Below, piece after piece: positions 33,950-43,073 of a stretch of DNA of 64,000 bases. Every line of letters starts with the position of its first letter. The stretch's first letter is position 1. The position numbers were made by a program, and so were the translations under genes. This DNA comes from Rouxiella aceris (GTDB taxonomy: Bacteria > Pseudomonadota > Gammaproteobacteria > Enterobacterales > Enterobacteriaceae): NCBI RefSeq assembly GCF_012933545.1, contig NZ_JAADJU010000017.1, positions 1 through 64,000 of the forward strand. Direction: 5' to 3'. The notes beneath the pieces were generated by a model, which saw nothing but the letters and a program-made list of their open reading frames with translations, was not told where the DNA came from and ran no database searches.

Positions 33950-35381
33950 ATTGTGTCACCCGCATTAAGGTTTCCGGGCTGGTTGTTTCAATCAGGCAAC
34001 GGCGCAACAGATTGATGGCCACCTGCATACGGTAGGAATCGCTGGCGCGAAAGTCGCTGATGGGTTGATAGTCCTGCAACAATGCCTGACCGGCGCGTTC
34101 AACGCTGGATACCTGCCAGGGCTGCCCTAGCAGCAGCTGTTCACAATGTTCGGCACGCCTGGCAACTGCCGCCATGCCGCCAAAGGCAATGCGTGCATAA
34201 GTCACGTGACCGTCCTGCACTTCAATATGAAATGCGCCGCACACCGCCGAAATATCATCATCCAGGCGTTTGGAGACTTTATAGACTTTTAACACCCGCG
34301 CCGACTCGGCAGGTACGCGAGGGATGATAATCCGTTCAATAAACTCACCGGGTTGCAGGGCGGTATGTCGGTAACCGAGATAAAACTGATCAAGGGGTAA
34401 CAGACGCTGCTGGTCACCGCAGCGCAAAAGTAGCGACGCGCCAAGGGCCAGCAGTACCGGTCCACTGTCACCAATGGGGGATGCGTTGGCGATATTGCCG
34501 CCAAAAGTGCCCTGATTGCGGATCTGCTGCGAGGCAAAACGCGTTAGCAGGGCTGCAAAATCGGGATACTCAGCGGCCAACGGCGACAGACAAGCACTTA
34601 GCGTCGCCGCTGCACCGATAGCAATATGTTCAGGATGCAACTCGACGGTTTTCATTTCTGCAATCTGGCTAAGGGCAATCAGCTTCGTCAGTCGATGATG
34701 ACGCTGGGTCACTTCCAGCGCCAGATCTGTCCCACCGGCCAACAGTCTGGCCTGCGGATTAGCCTGATAAACCTCGGCAAGCTCGGCAATACTGGCCGGA
34801 AACAGCAGCGGATCTTCTGCCGGGGCCAGCGCTTGTAGCTGTTGTAGGGTAAAAGCCGCGCGCTGGTCAAACTGATCGTTGCCTGGCTGCTGGCAGGCTT
34901 GCAAGGCAGCATCGACAATGGGTCGGTAGCCGGTACAGCGACAAAGATTGCCTGAAAGCGCATGCAGAATATCGTCGCGTTCTGGCGCGCGAGCAGCAGC
35001 CTGCTGCTGTTTCTGCAATGCAAATACCGACATCACAAAACCAGGGGTGCAAAATCCGCATTGTGAAGCATGATTATCCACCATCGCTTGCTGCACGCTG
35101 TGCAACTGGCCCTGATGTTTCAGGTCCTCCACGGTGATGAGTTGTTTACCCTGCAGAGCGGAAATAAAGGTCAGACAGGCATTGATAGCGGTGTAACGCA
35201 GGCTCTCACCCTGCACTTCAGCCACCACTACGGTACAAGCGCCACAATCCCCGGAGGCACAGCCTTCTTTGCTACCGCAGCGTCCGGCATCGCGGCGCAA
35301 AAACTGCAATACGGTGGTATCTGCTGGAAGTGCACTTTCCCGATGTATGCGGTCATTTAATAAAAATTGGATCATAGACAT
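33942..35381 (-). CDS. xdhA: Xanthine dehydrogenase iron-sulfur/FAD subunit XdhA
   Basis: Passes electrons from the molybdenum site via two [2Fe-2S] clusters to FAD and NAD. The 479-residue protein has the plant-type cluster cysteines CGSKEGCASGDCGAC (about 35-49) plus a later Cys, the second cluster in QCGFCTPGFVMS and LSGNLCRCTGYRP (about 105-150), the FAD site ARLLAGGTDLAL (about 205) and QIRNQGTFGGNIANASPIGD (about 290-309). Fused FeS and FAD domains are the XdhA layout rather than the three-subunit form. It is the first gene of xdhABC, with a RutR-like site 88 bases upstream. Confidence 0.95.
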   Translation of the reverse strand: MSMIQFLLNDRIHRESALPADTTVLQFLRRDAGRCGSKEGCASGDCGACTVVVAEVQGESLRYTAINACLTFISALQGKQLITVEDLKHQGQLHSVQQAMVDNHASQCGFCTPGFVMSVFALQKQQQAAARAPERDDILHALSGNLCRCTGYRPIVDAALQACQQPGNDQFDQRAAFTLQQLQALAPAEDPLLFPASIAELAEVYQANPQARLLAGGTDLALEVTQRHHRLTKLIALSQIAEMKTVELHPEHIAIGAAATLSACLSPLAAEYPDFAALLTRFASQQIRNQGTFGGNIANASPIGDSGPVLLALGASLLLRCGDQQRLLPLDQFYLGYRHTALQPGEFIERIIIPRVPAESARVLKVYKVSKRLDDDISAVCGAFHIEVQDGHVTYARIAFGGMAAVARRAEHCEQLLLGQPWQVSSVERAGQALLQDYQPISDFRASDSYRMQVAINLLRRCLIETTSPETLMRVTQYV

Positions 35382-35468
35382 ACCCTGCTTAGATTTTACT
35401 GCCGTTGCCGATTGCCGACAGGCTACCTGTAGATGAATCGGTTTGCCGATACATCTCGACCAATCGAT

Positions 35469-35484
35469 TTGTACAACTGGTCAA
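35469..35484. promoter_or_regulatory. RutR-like operator before xdhA
   Basis: Minus-strand reading TTGACCA-GT-TGTACAA fits the RutR consensus TTGACCA-NN-TGGTCAA with two mismatches in one half. It sits 88 bases before the xdhA start, and a RutR-like gene lies immediately upstream. Confidence 0.6.
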
Positions 35485-35584
35485 ATTATAGTTAAAAAAT
35501 AAGCAATATTGATGCCAATGATGTTTATGGAATGTTAATTGATTTAAGTGAGGCTTTGCCGGAACCTTGATCTGATACTGCGGA

Positions 35585-36208
35585 TCAGACAACACAACCG
35601 CGCAGGATCAGGGTGGTTACTTCGGCAATGATATGTTGTTGCCTGTCCGCGTTGCTGATATCGCCGTACATCTGGTTAACCTGTACAGCAAAATCGGCAT
35701 AGTATTGGGTCACCGCCCAGATATGCATGATAAATAAGCGGGCATCCAATGGACGAATTAACCCTTGCGCAACCCACTGTTTAATAAGATTTTCTTTATT
35801 TATGATTTTTTCAATGGCACCAGGCCAATACTTTTGCAAATAATGGCCGCCGCTCAGTACCTCGCTGGTGAAAATGCGCGATAACGCCGGCTGGCTAAAG
35901 GAAAAATCCAGCTTGTTACGAATATAGCGGCTCAGCACCGCCTGCGGTCCAATCAAACTATTGTCAAACTGGATAATATCCGCCCAGACCTGCAACACCT
36001 TTTGCAATAGCTCCTCATACAACTCCTCTTTACCGTTAATATAGTAATGCAGTTGCGTTTTTTTCATGCCGGCACGCTGCGCAATCGCTTGCGTCGTTGC
36101 CCCTTGAAACCCCTTCTCGCTAAATTCGGCGATGGCGGCAGCATGAATATTTTCCATGGTGCGTTCACGGGCAATACGCCCGCGGCTGCTGCTGATTTCA
36201 CTGTTCAT
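35585..36208 (-). CDS. RutR-like TetR-family regulator
   Basis: The 207-residue protein has RIARERTMENIHAAAIAEFSEKG, here helix 1 at about 10-32, then the helix-turn-helix ATTQAIAQRAGMKKTQLHYY (about 38-57) and the C-terminal RutR/YcdC ligand domain (FTSEVLSGGHYLQKYW, about 112-127; WAVTQYYADFAVQV, about 164-177). RutR of E. coli senses uracil and thymine and controls pyrimidine and purine degradation genes. The genes around it (xdhABC and guaD) and the RutR-like sites before them point to control of purine catabolism. It lies between guaD and xdhA on the same strand. Confidence 0.85.
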   Translation of the reverse strand: MNSEISSSRGRIARERTMENIHAAAIAEFSEKGFQGATTQAIAQRAGMKKTQLHYYINGKEELYEELLQKVLQVWADIIQFDNSLIGPQAVLSRYIRNKLDFSFSQPALSRIFTSEVLSGGHYLQKYWPGAIEKIINKENLIKQWVAQGLIRPLDARLFIMHIWAVTQYYADFAVQVNQMYGDISNADRQQHIIAEVTTLILRGCVV

Positions 36209-36288
36209 ATTGGTGCACAGATTCCTTGTTTTGCCTTATTTTGGCCCCGTCCCCCTCATGTCGGCTAACGGGCCTTATTTACTATTGA

Positions 36289-37614
36289 TTAATTATCACG
36301 CTGGTAGACCACGTTGCCATCAACCAGTGTGCGGTAAATATTGCGGTCGTCACCGAGGGTCATTAATACAAAGAGTTTCTCTGCCAGGGTTTTGCTATTA
36401 GCCGCGCGTAATTGCTGCAAGGCAGTTGCCCCGGGATCGAGCACCACAAGATCAGCTTCTTTCCCCGCATCAAAATTGCCAATTTTATCATCCAGATGCA
36501 GTGCACGGGCGCCGCCAAGGGTCGCATGATAGAAGGCCTCAAAGGCAGACAGGCGATAGTGCTGCAACTGCCCGACTTTATAGGCTTCTGCCAGGGTTTG
36601 CAGCATATTGAAGGTAGTACCTGCCCCGACATCGGTACCCATTCCGAGGCGAATTTTCTTTTGCCAGGCAGCCTTAAGATCAAAAAGACCACTGCCGAGA
36701 AATAAATTGGAGGTAGGGCAAAAAGCGATACTCGAATCGGTATCACTCAGACAGTCCCACTCTTCCTGCTCCAGGTGCAGGCAGTGAGCAAACACGCAAC
36801 GTGAACCGGTTAGCTCATGGTGATGATAAACATCCAGATAACGCTCATGCTGTGGATACAGTGATTTTACCCAGGAGATCTCCTCGCGGTTTTCACTCAA
36901 ATGAGTTTGCAGATAAATGTCCGGATAGTCCTGCTTGATAAGCCGTACTTTCTCCAGCAGCTCCGGGGACGAAGTGGGCACAAAACGCGGTGTCAGTGCA
37001 TAACTCAAGCGCTGATGATTATGCCAGCGGGCAATCAGCGCACGGGTATCGCGGTCGCTTTGTTCTGGCGTCTCCAGCAGCGCCGCTGGCGCGTGTTTGT
37101 CCATCATGACCTTACCGGCAATCAAGCGCATATTCAGGGCGGCGGCTACGGTAAACAAGGCATCCACCGATTGCGGATGAACGGTGCCAAACACCAATGC
37201 CGTGGTAGTACCATTGGTTAGCAATTGCTGAATAAAAAACTGCGACATTTTCTGTGCATACTCAATGTCGTGATACTGCGCCTCGGTAGGAAAAGTATAA
37301 TTATCCAGCCATTCCAGCAGCTGTTCACCAAAGGCGGCGATCATTTCGGTTTGCGGATAGTGAATATGGGTGTCAATAAAACCGGGAATAATCAATTTTT
37401 CGCTATAATCATCCAGCGGGATCGTACAATCGTTATCGGCAAGAATACGTTCCCCTTCTTCGCGATTGCCAAGCCAGACGATCGTGCCGCCGTTTAATAA
37501 CATCATGCCATTTTCGATATAACGCGCCTTGCCCTCAATATCGGCCGCTTGTTCAGCAATACCGCAAATATCAAAGAAATTACCACAGAGAGCACGTGTT
37601 ACAATTAGTGTCAT
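36289..37614 (-). CDS. guaD: Guanine deaminase
   Basis: Converts guanine to xanthine, the substrate of XDH. The 441-residue amidohydrolase contains the metal site PGFIDTHIHYPQTEM (about 75-89), the guanine-type motif TNGTTTALVFGT, the zinc histidines in LQTHLSENREE (about 235) and FAHCLHLEQEE (about 273), and the catalytic aspartate in RLGMGTDVGAGTTFNML (about 325). AGGTAACATT precedes the ATG. The gene order guaD, RutR-like regulator, xdhABC on one strand makes a guanine-to-urate pathway; no uricase is seen. Confidence 0.94.
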   Translation of the reverse strand: MTLIVTRALCGNFFDICGIAEQAADIEGKARYIENGMMLLNGGTIVWLGNREEGERILADNDCTIPLDDYSEKLIIPGFIDTHIHYPQTEMIAAFGEQLLEWLDNYTFPTEAQYHDIEYAQKMSQFFIQQLLTNGTTTALVFGTVHPQSVDALFTVAAALNMRLIAGKVMMDKHAPAALLETPEQSDRDTRALIARWHNHQRLSYALTPRFVPTSSPELLEKVRLIKQDYPDIYLQTHLSENREEISWVKSLYPQHERYLDVYHHHELTGSRCVFAHCLHLEQEEWDCLSDTDSSIAFCPTSNLFLGSGLFDLKAAWQKKIRLGMGTDVGAGTTFNMLQTLAEAYKVGQLQHYRLSAFEAFYHATLGGARALHLDDKIGNFDAGKEADLVVLDPGATALQQLRAANSKTLAEKLFVLMTLGDDRNIYRTLVDGNVVYQRDN

Positions 37615-37717
37615 AATGTTACCTATATTTATCGGGTACGATTGATCTGGTTTGGTATTTTTACAAAGTAAGATTTGCTATAGTCCCGTCCCTTCAAGCA
37701 AGGCCTATGCCAGCAGT

Positions 37718-37733
37718 TTGACCACTTGGTTGA
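37718..37733. promoter_or_regulatory. RutR-like operator before guaD
   Basis: TTGACCA-CT-TGGTTGA, with the first half exactly the RutR half-site and two mismatches in the second. It lies 104 bases before the guaD start and 207 bases before kup. Confidence 0.6.
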
Positions 37734-37885
37734 TTCATTTGGTCTGATTGTTTTATCTTGCTGAACATTAAGATTTTATTTATTTGCTCTCGTCGAGAGA
37801 AAAACAGAACTACACTTTAAAAATCATCAAGATATAGCTCAACATAAGATGATTGAATTTTTCTTTAAGAAAATGATTAATTGAG

Positions 37886-37915
37886 GTGCAGCGCTGCACT
37901 ATTAAAGCGCAGCGC
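37886..37915 (+). promoter_or_regulatory. Self-complementary leader before kup
   Basis: GTGCAGCGCTGCAC (37886-37899) is a perfect 14-bp palindrome, and GCGCTGC (37891-37897) can also pair with GCAGCGC (37909-37915). The two structures exclude each other and end 16 bases before the GGGGAAAG ribosome site of kup. Confidence 0.4.
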
Positions 37916-37939
37916 GTTGTTTACTCTAATGGGGAAAGA

Positions 37940-39808
37940 ATGGGCGCACATAATAAACAGTCGCTTGCAGTAGTTACCCTCAGCGCGATTGGCGTTGTCT
38001 ATGGGGATATTGGTACCAGTCCACTGTATACCTTGCGCGAATGTCTGGCAGGTGATTGGGGGATTGGTGTCAGCCAAGCGTCAGTTTTTGGTTTTTTATC
38101 GCTGATTTTTTGGTTGTTGACTACTGTCGTTTCAATAAAGTATTTAATCTTTGTGTTGCGCGCTGATGATGCCGGTGAAGGTGGCATATTGACCTTGATG
38201 TCATTGGCGGGACGTAACCTTGATTCGCGCTTTATGACGCTAGTAGTGTTAATGGGCCTGATTGGCGGCAGTTTCTTTTATGGTGATGGCGTCATTACCC
38301 CTGCCATCTCAGTGATGTCGGCGATTGAGGGGCTGGAGATTGTCGCACCATCCCTTGATACCTATATAGTTCCGCTCTCTATTGCCATTTTGACCCTGCT
38401 GTTTGTTATCCAAAGAAAGGGGACTGGCAGTATTGGTAAACTGTTCGCGCCGGTGATGATGATCTGGTTCCTGACCCTGGCGGTATTGGGTGCGCGCAGT
38501 ATTATTGACTACCCGCAAGTGTTGCAGGCACTGAACCCTTACTGGGCATTTAACTTCTTTGTGAAATATAAACTTATTTCATTCTTTGCCTTGGGTGCTG
38601 CGGTGCTGTCCGTTACGGGGGCTGAAGCTCTGTATGCGGATATGGGCCATTTTAGTTGCAAAGCGATCCGTATTGCCTGGTTTGTGGTGGTGTTACCCTC
38701 TTTGTTGCTGAACTATTTTGGTCAGGGTGCTCTGTTGTTGCAACATCCCGAAACCATTAAAAACCCCTTCTTTCTGTTAGCACCTGAATGGGCGCTGATC
38801 CCGCTGTTACTGCTGTCTGCCTTTGCTACGGTCATTGCCTCCCAGGCGGTAATTTCCGGGGTGTTCTCACTGACTCGTCACGCAGTGCGACTGGGCTATT
38901 TGCCGCCGATGCGTATTATTTATACTTCAGACATGGAATCGGGCCAGATTTACATTCCGGCAATTAACTGGATGCTCTATTTCGCCGTTCTGGTGGTGAT
39001 TGCCAGCTTTAAAAGTTCGAGTAATCTGGCCGCGGCCTACGGTATTGTCGTCACCGGTACCATGGCGCTAACCTCGGTATTGTTCTGTATTGTGGCGGCC
39101 AAAAACTGGCACTGGAATCGCTGGGCGGTGTCGCTGTTACTGGCGTTGTTGCTGCTTATTGATATTCCACTGTTTAGCGCCAATCTGATTAAAATCTTTG
39201 CCGGCGGCTGGCTCCCTATCTGTATTGGCGCAGCCTTCCTGATTGTGATGACCACCTGGCGCAGCGAGCGCTTTAACGTCATCCGCCGTCTCTCCGAACA
39301 CGGTAACTCCTTGCAGGCAATGATCGCCTCGCTGGAAAAAAATCCGCCAGTGCGGGTACCGGGAACCGCTGTCTACTTATCGCGCGTAGTAAACGTCATC
39401 CCTACCGCGTTGTTACATAATATGAAGCATAACAAGGTGTTGCATGAACGTGTGGTATTGCTGACCATTCGCACCGAGGATGTGCCTTATGTTGCCAACG
39501 TGCAGCGTGTCACTATCGAACAGCTGTCGCCGTCTTTCTGGCAAGTGGTAGCACGCTATGGCTGGCGGGAAACACCGAATATGGAAGGTATTTTCCATCG
39601 CTGTGCCGTCGAAGGGCTAAACTGCCGCATGATGGAAACCTCATTCTTTATGTCACATGAGGCATTGATTGTCGGTCCACGTCCGTGGCTGCTACGCCTG
39701 CGCGGCAAACTGTTTTTGGCGCTGGCGCGCAACGCATTACGCTCTCCCGATTTGTTCGAGGTTCCACCTAACCGCGTGATCGAACTGGGAACACAGATGG
39801 ATATCTAA
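37940..39808 (+). CDS. kup: Potassium/proton symporter Kup (TrkD)
   Basis: Low-affinity K+ uptake protein of the inner membrane. Start at ATG 37940 ([20 protein letters not shown]) after GGGGAAAGA gives 622 residues, the E. coli length; the frame extends further upstream without a ribosome site. Twelve membrane segments lie in residues 10-430, with the KUP signature [16 protein letters not shown] (about 19-34), GGIL and [18 protein letters not shown] (about 101-118). A soluble C-terminal domain of about 190 residues follows. It ends at a strong terminator. Confidence 0.96.
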   Translation: MGAHNKQSLAVVTLSAIGVVYGDIGTSPLYTLRECLAGDWGIGVSQASVFGFLSLIFWLLTTVVSIKYLIFVLRADDAGEGGILTLMSLAGRNLDSRFMTLVVLMGLIGGSFFYGDGVITPAISVMSAIEGLEIVAPSLDTYIVPLSIAILTLLFVIQRKGTGSIGKLFAPVMMIWFLTLAVLGARSIIDYPQVLQALNPYWAFNFFVKYKLISFFALGAAVLSVTGAEALYADMGHFSCKAIRIAWFVVVLPSLLLNYFGQGALLLQHPETIKNPFFLLAPEWALIPLLLLSAFATVIASQAVISGVFSLTRHAVRLGYLPPMRIIYTSDMESGQIYIPAINWMLYFAVLVVIASFKSSSNLAAAYGIVVTGTMALTSVLFCIVAAKNWHWNRWAVSLLLALLLLIDIPLFSANLIKIFAGGWLPICIGAAFLIVMTTWRSERFNVIRRLSEHGNSLQAMIASLEKNPPVRVPGTAVYLSRVVNVIPTALLHNMKHNKVLHERVVLLTIRTEDVPYVANVQRVTIEQLSPSFWQVVARYGWRETPNMEGIFHRCAVEGLNCRMMETSFFMSHEALIVGPRPWLLRLRGKLFLALARNALRSPDLFEVPPNRVIELGTQMDI

Positions 39809-39820
39809 GCCGTCAAAACT

Positions 39821-39858
39821 GGTTTAAGCCCCTGAGAATGGGGGCTTAAACCTTCTTT
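39821..39858 (+). terminator. Intrinsic terminator after kup
   Basis: Perfect 12-bp stem GGTTTAAGCCCC (39821-39832) with GGGGCTTAAACC (39841-39852), 8-base loop, then TTCTTT. It may also stop transcripts from the convergent AraC-type gene. Confidence 0.85.
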
Positions 39859-39952
39859 GCGGTTAATGTTTTGCCATACTTTTCCCTGTTCGACGTTAAT
39901 AACCGCAGCCCCACTCTCAGACAGATATTCTTCTGCAATACCCACGAATAGA

Positions 39953-40849
39953 TCAGAATGATGTCCGAATGCGCTTGATATCGCGATTCGGCGGCGCACC
40001 AAATAACCGGCTATATTCGCGACTAAACTGAGTTGCGCTTTCATACCCTACACGCAATGCCGCGCTGCCCGCATCGAGGTTCTCGTTAAGCATCAGTTGC
40101 CGGGCATCCTGCAACCGCAGATTTTTCAAATACTGTAAGGGGCTCATGCCCGTTACCACGTGAAAATGCTGGCGAAACGTGGAAGGACTCATATGAGCTT
40201 TAGCAGCAAGCTCATCCATCGGCACATCATCCGTATAATGTTGTTTCAGCAAGGTAAGCACTCTGGCAATCTGCTGACTCGGGGAGCCAACTGCAACCAG
40301 ACGGCGCAGGTTAGGGCCATGTACCCCGTTCAACAGCCTGATGACGATCTCTTGTTGGATCAAGGGAGCCAAAACCGGAATGAGCTGCGGTTCAGCCAAA
40401 AGCCGTATTAATCGGGCAAGGGCATCCGTTAAGGCTTTATCCAGCGTTACGACCGACATCGCTCGCATCGTGGCAACCTGCAAGGGTGTTGAAAACTCCA
40501 TCTCGGTAGCCAACTGTGCAATAACGCGAGCGTCCAGCTCTAGCCTCATACCCAGATAGGGTTCGCTGGAGCTGGCACAAGTGACATAAGACACTACCGG
40601 CAGATCCACGCTAGTGATAAGGGATTGACCCGCAGCATAGTCAAAGATCTCATCATTCAGGGTAACCCGTTTGCTGCCTTGCACCGCCAGCCCAAGACTC
40701 AGACCATAAATGCAGGGCATTGGTGCGGTCGCGCTACTGCGACGATACAGTGTCAATGAGGGAATTTGCGTGCCGTAGTCGCCATCGGTTTGTGCAATAT
40801 GGTCAACCAGGCAAGCAAGTTCGCCAACGTTCTGCTGCGTTTGCAACAC
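39953..40849 (-). CDS. AraC-family transcriptional regulator
   Basis: Starts at GTG 40849 with GGAGAGG 9 bases before it. The 298-residue protein has an N-terminal AraC_N/cupin-like domain of the type found in regulators of oxidoreductase genes (about 30-180) and the C-terminal double helix-turn-helix (about 195-292): DELAAKAHMSPSTFRQHFHV and VGYESATQFSREYSRLFG. It is divergent from the MdaB-like quinone reductase gene, its probable target. Confidence 0.88.
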   Translation of the reverse strand: MLQTQQNVGELACLVDHIAQTDGDYGTQIPSLTLYRRSSATAPMPCIYGLSLGLAVQGSKRVTLNDEIFDYAAGQSLITSVDLPVVSYVTCASSSEPYLGMRLELDARVIAQLATEMEFSTPLQVATMRAMSVVTLDKALTDALARLIRLLAEPQLIPVLAPLIQQEIVIRLLNGVHGPNLRRLVAVGSPSQQIARVLTLLKQHYTDDVPMDELAAKAHMSPSTFRQHFHVVTGMSPLQYLKNLRLQDARQLMLNENLDAGSAALRVGYESATQFSREYSRLFGAPPNRDIKRIRTSF

Positions 40850-41050
40850 GAGTTTATCCTCTCCAAAAAGCGTTAGATTTCTTCCGCGACTTCAAGACTA
40901 AAGTTTAGCATCACCGGATGATGATGATCTCTGGATTGATTACGAAACGTCAGATCAGGCAAGAATAGAGGCAAATTTGGCAAACGATTTCTTCCTTCTC
41001 TGCGCCACACTTCCCTGCAGTGCAATAAGGACGATCCACAGAGGAATAAG

Positions 41051-41638
41051 ATGAAACACCTACTGCTAATTAACGCCCACCAGTTTTATGAAAAGATTTC
41101 GACAGGCAAGTTGAACCATACCATGGCTGACATTATCAGCGAGGAGATGGCGAAGCGCGGCTACGAAGTGCGGCAAACCGATATCGAGTCAGGCTATGAT
41201 ATTGACAGCGAAGTACAGAATCACGTTTGGGCCGACTTAATCATCCTGCAGTCGCCAGTGTTCTGGTTCGGGGCACCCTGGATTTATAAAAAATATATTG
41301 ATGAGGTTTTTACGGCGGGTATGTTCCAGGGAAGCTTTTTGACCGGCGATGGCCGGACGCGGGAAGACCCAAGTAAACAATATGGTTCTGGCGGGCTGAT
41401 GCAGGGCAAGAAATATATGTTATCCCTGACGTGGAATGCCCCAAGAGAGGCATTTGGCGACAGGGATCAGGACTTGTTTGCCGGCAAGACAGTTGAAGAT
41501 GTGTTCGTCGCCAATACCGCAAACTATAAATTCTGCGGTGCGGAAATCTTGCCATCATTCTGTTGCTTCAATGTCATGAAAGCACCTGAAATCGAAGAGG
41601 ATATGGCAAGGCTTCGTGCGCATCTTATTGCGCTATAA
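41051..41638 (+). CDS. NAD(P)H:quinone oxidoreductase, MdaB-like
   Basis: Flavodoxin-fold enzyme that reduces quinones by two electrons and protects against quinone and oxidative stress. The 195-residue protein matches E. coli MdaB in order: LLLINAHQFYEKISTGKLN, VQNHVWADLIILQSPVFWFG, APWIYKKYIDEVFTAG (about 75-90), DGRTREDPSKQYGSGGLMQG and KYMLSLTWNAP. AGAGGAATAAG precedes the ATG. The sequence differs enough that mdaB itself may be elsewhere in the genome, so no symbol is given. Confidence 0.88.
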   Translation: MKHLLLINAHQFYEKISTGKLNHTMADIISEEMAKRGYEVRQTDIESGYDIDSEVQNHVWADLIILQSPVFWFGAPWIYKKYIDEVFTAGMFQGSFLTGDGRTREDPSKQYGSGGLMQGKKYMLSLTWNAPREAFGDRDQDLFAGKTVEDVFVANTANYKFCGAEILPSFCCFNVMKAPEIEEDMARLRAHLIAL

Positions 41639-41640
41639 GG

Positions 41641-42816
41641 TTATTTCAGTAGCACCTCATACTGCGGATTAAACTCATCAAAAATTGGCAGCGCGGCGGC
41701 ACCCAGCGCCGGGGTATCAATTCCGGTCATCCCCATACGGACACGCATCGTATTGGGATAACGGCTGCGCACCGAGCGGTATAATGGCGTCAGTTTTTTA
41801 ATCAGTTTTTCAACCAGCGGTTGCGGCATCATGCCGCCAATAATCACGGTTTGTGCATCAAAAACGCACTCCATGATATTGATTGCCTGGCAGGCTGGTT
41901 GAATCGCGCTGTCCAGCCATTGATCAAATAGTGCCTCGTCCACGTCGAGCAAATCTTCCGGCATGGCGGCATAGGGATCGAGACCGCAACCTTCGTAAGC
42001 CGCCTGCAGCGAGAGATAACGCTCCAGACAGCCATGATTGCCGCAATAACAGACGCGACCACCCGGTTGCACCACCATATGCCCTATTTCGCCCGCATTG
42101 TGTGCATGCCCGGTGTAAATTCGGCCATCGGTAAAAATTCCAGCGCCCAGGCCGGTACCGATATAGAGATAAACAAAAGAATTTAGTTGCTTGGCAACCC
42201 CGTGAAATCGCTCGCCAATGGCCGCCACCGTGGCGTCATTTTCCAGCCGAACCGGCCAACCGGTAGCCGCACTCAGACGGGCTTCGACATCAATATTATC
42301 CCAGCCATGCAAGGTCGTTGGTCCCAGGGAAGAGATCCCTTCGACGCCGAACGGACCCGGCATGACAATGCCAATCCCCAGCATCTTGTGCCAGTCGATT
42401 TTTATATCCTGGCGCATTTCTTGCAAGATTTGCAAAATCGCCTGCAGGGTTGGTTCTGGTTGTGGTTTTTGCACCAACAGCAGACGACGAAAGCGCACAT
42501 TGCCGGTGAGATCAACCAACACCACCAACAGCGATTGATGGTCAAGGTGGATACCGATGGAATAGGCGCTGTCGGGGTTAAGGGTTAAGGGCGTGGCGGG
42601 TTGCCCTCTTCCACCCACGCGGCGCGGCAGGTGCGAGGAGAGAATCCCCGCCAGCTCCAGCTCGCTGGCAATATTGGAAACCGTTTGCGGTGTCAATGAA
42701 GTTAAACGGGCAAGCTCGGCGCGGGTTAACTCGCCGTTAAGACGAATCGCTTCAATAACCACGCGACGATTGTGAGCTCGAGCATGTTCGAGGTTAGTAC
42801 CAGAAGTTGTCATCAC
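41641..42816 (-). CDS. ROK-family transcriptional repressor of the sugar ABC operon
   Basis: The 391-residue protein has an N-terminal helix-turn-helix (ELTRAELARLTSLTPQTVSNI, about 29-49), and the ROK kinase-like fold with the glycine-rich IGTGLGAGIFTDG (about 219), EIGHMVV and the zinc motif CYCGNHGCLERY (about 258-269). It is of the NagC/Mlc/XylR-like repressor type. Two identical palindromes in the gap to the divergent binding-protein gene are its probable operators. The inducer should be the sugar taken up by that system or its phosphate. It is convergent with the MdaB-like gene (stops 2 bases apart). Confidence 0.9.
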   Translation of the reverse strand: MMTTSGTNLEHARAHNRRVVIEAIRLNGELTRAELARLTSLTPQTVSNIASELELAGILSSHLPRRVGGRGQPATPLTLNPDSAYSIGIHLDHQSLLVVLVDLTGNVRFRRLLLVQKPQPEPTLQAILQILQEMRQDIKIDWHKMLGIGIVMPGPFGVEGISSLGPTTLHGWDNIDVEARLSAATGWPVRLENDATVAAIGERFHGVAKQLNSFVYLYIGTGLGAGIFTDGRIYTGHAHNAGEIGHMVVQPGGRVCYCGNHGCLERYLSLQAAYEGCGLDPYAAMPEDLLDVDEALFDQWLDSAIQPACQAINIMECVFDAQTVIIGGMMPQPLVEKLIKKLTPLYRSVRSRYPNTMRVRMGMTGIDTPALGAAALPIFDEFNPQYEVLLK

Positions 42817-42868
42817 TGCCTATGCACTATGGGAAGCCTGAAGTCAGTATGCTGCCAGCGATTAAGGC

Positions 42869-42881
42869 AATCAAATTGATT
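42869..42881. promoter_or_regulatory. ROK operator 1 (repressor side)
   Basis: AATCAA-A-TTGATT, perfect palindrome within the longer match GCAATCAAATTGATTT, 53 bases before the repressor start. Identical core to operator 2. Confidence 0.75.
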
Positions 42882-43023
42882 TTATTAATGCCAACGGCAT
42901 CACAACGCGCAGTGTTAATAACATGTTAATTATGGAGTCGCAGTCTGTTGTCGTGACGAGAAGGTAAACGTCAGCCAGGAAGGCGTTGCAGTAAAGGGTT
43001 AAGATTTTGCCGACCATTAAAGC

Positions 43024-43036
43024 AATCAAATTGATT
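43024..43036. promoter_or_regulatory. ROK operator 2 (transport operon side)
   Basis: AATCAA-A-TTGATT with the same flanks (GCAATCAAATTGATTT), 37 bases before the binding-protein start. Its centre is 155 bases from that of operator 1, a spacing that would allow looping. Confidence 0.75.
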
Positions 43037-43073
43037 TAATAGCAAATCACTACCAAACATAAACCGGAGAGAG

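Larger units (their letters stand above)
37615..37939. other. Divergent promoter region between guaD and kup
   Basis: Holds a RutR-like site (37718-37733), a small palindrome CTCTCG-T-CGAGAG (37787-37799) in an AT-rich stretch, and the hairpin-rich kup leader (37886-37915). No open frame of its own; the ATG at 37886 in the kup frame lies in the palindrome and has no ribosome site. Confidence 0.5.

Noticed and set aside
39805..40044. Minus-strand frame of 79 codons after and over the end of the AraC-type gene
   Set aside because: It runs through the kup terminator and overlaps the conserved end of the AraC-type protein in another frame. The segment EEYLSESGAAVINVEQGKVW looks protein-like, so a scrap of a lost gene is possible, but there is no start or ribosome site.
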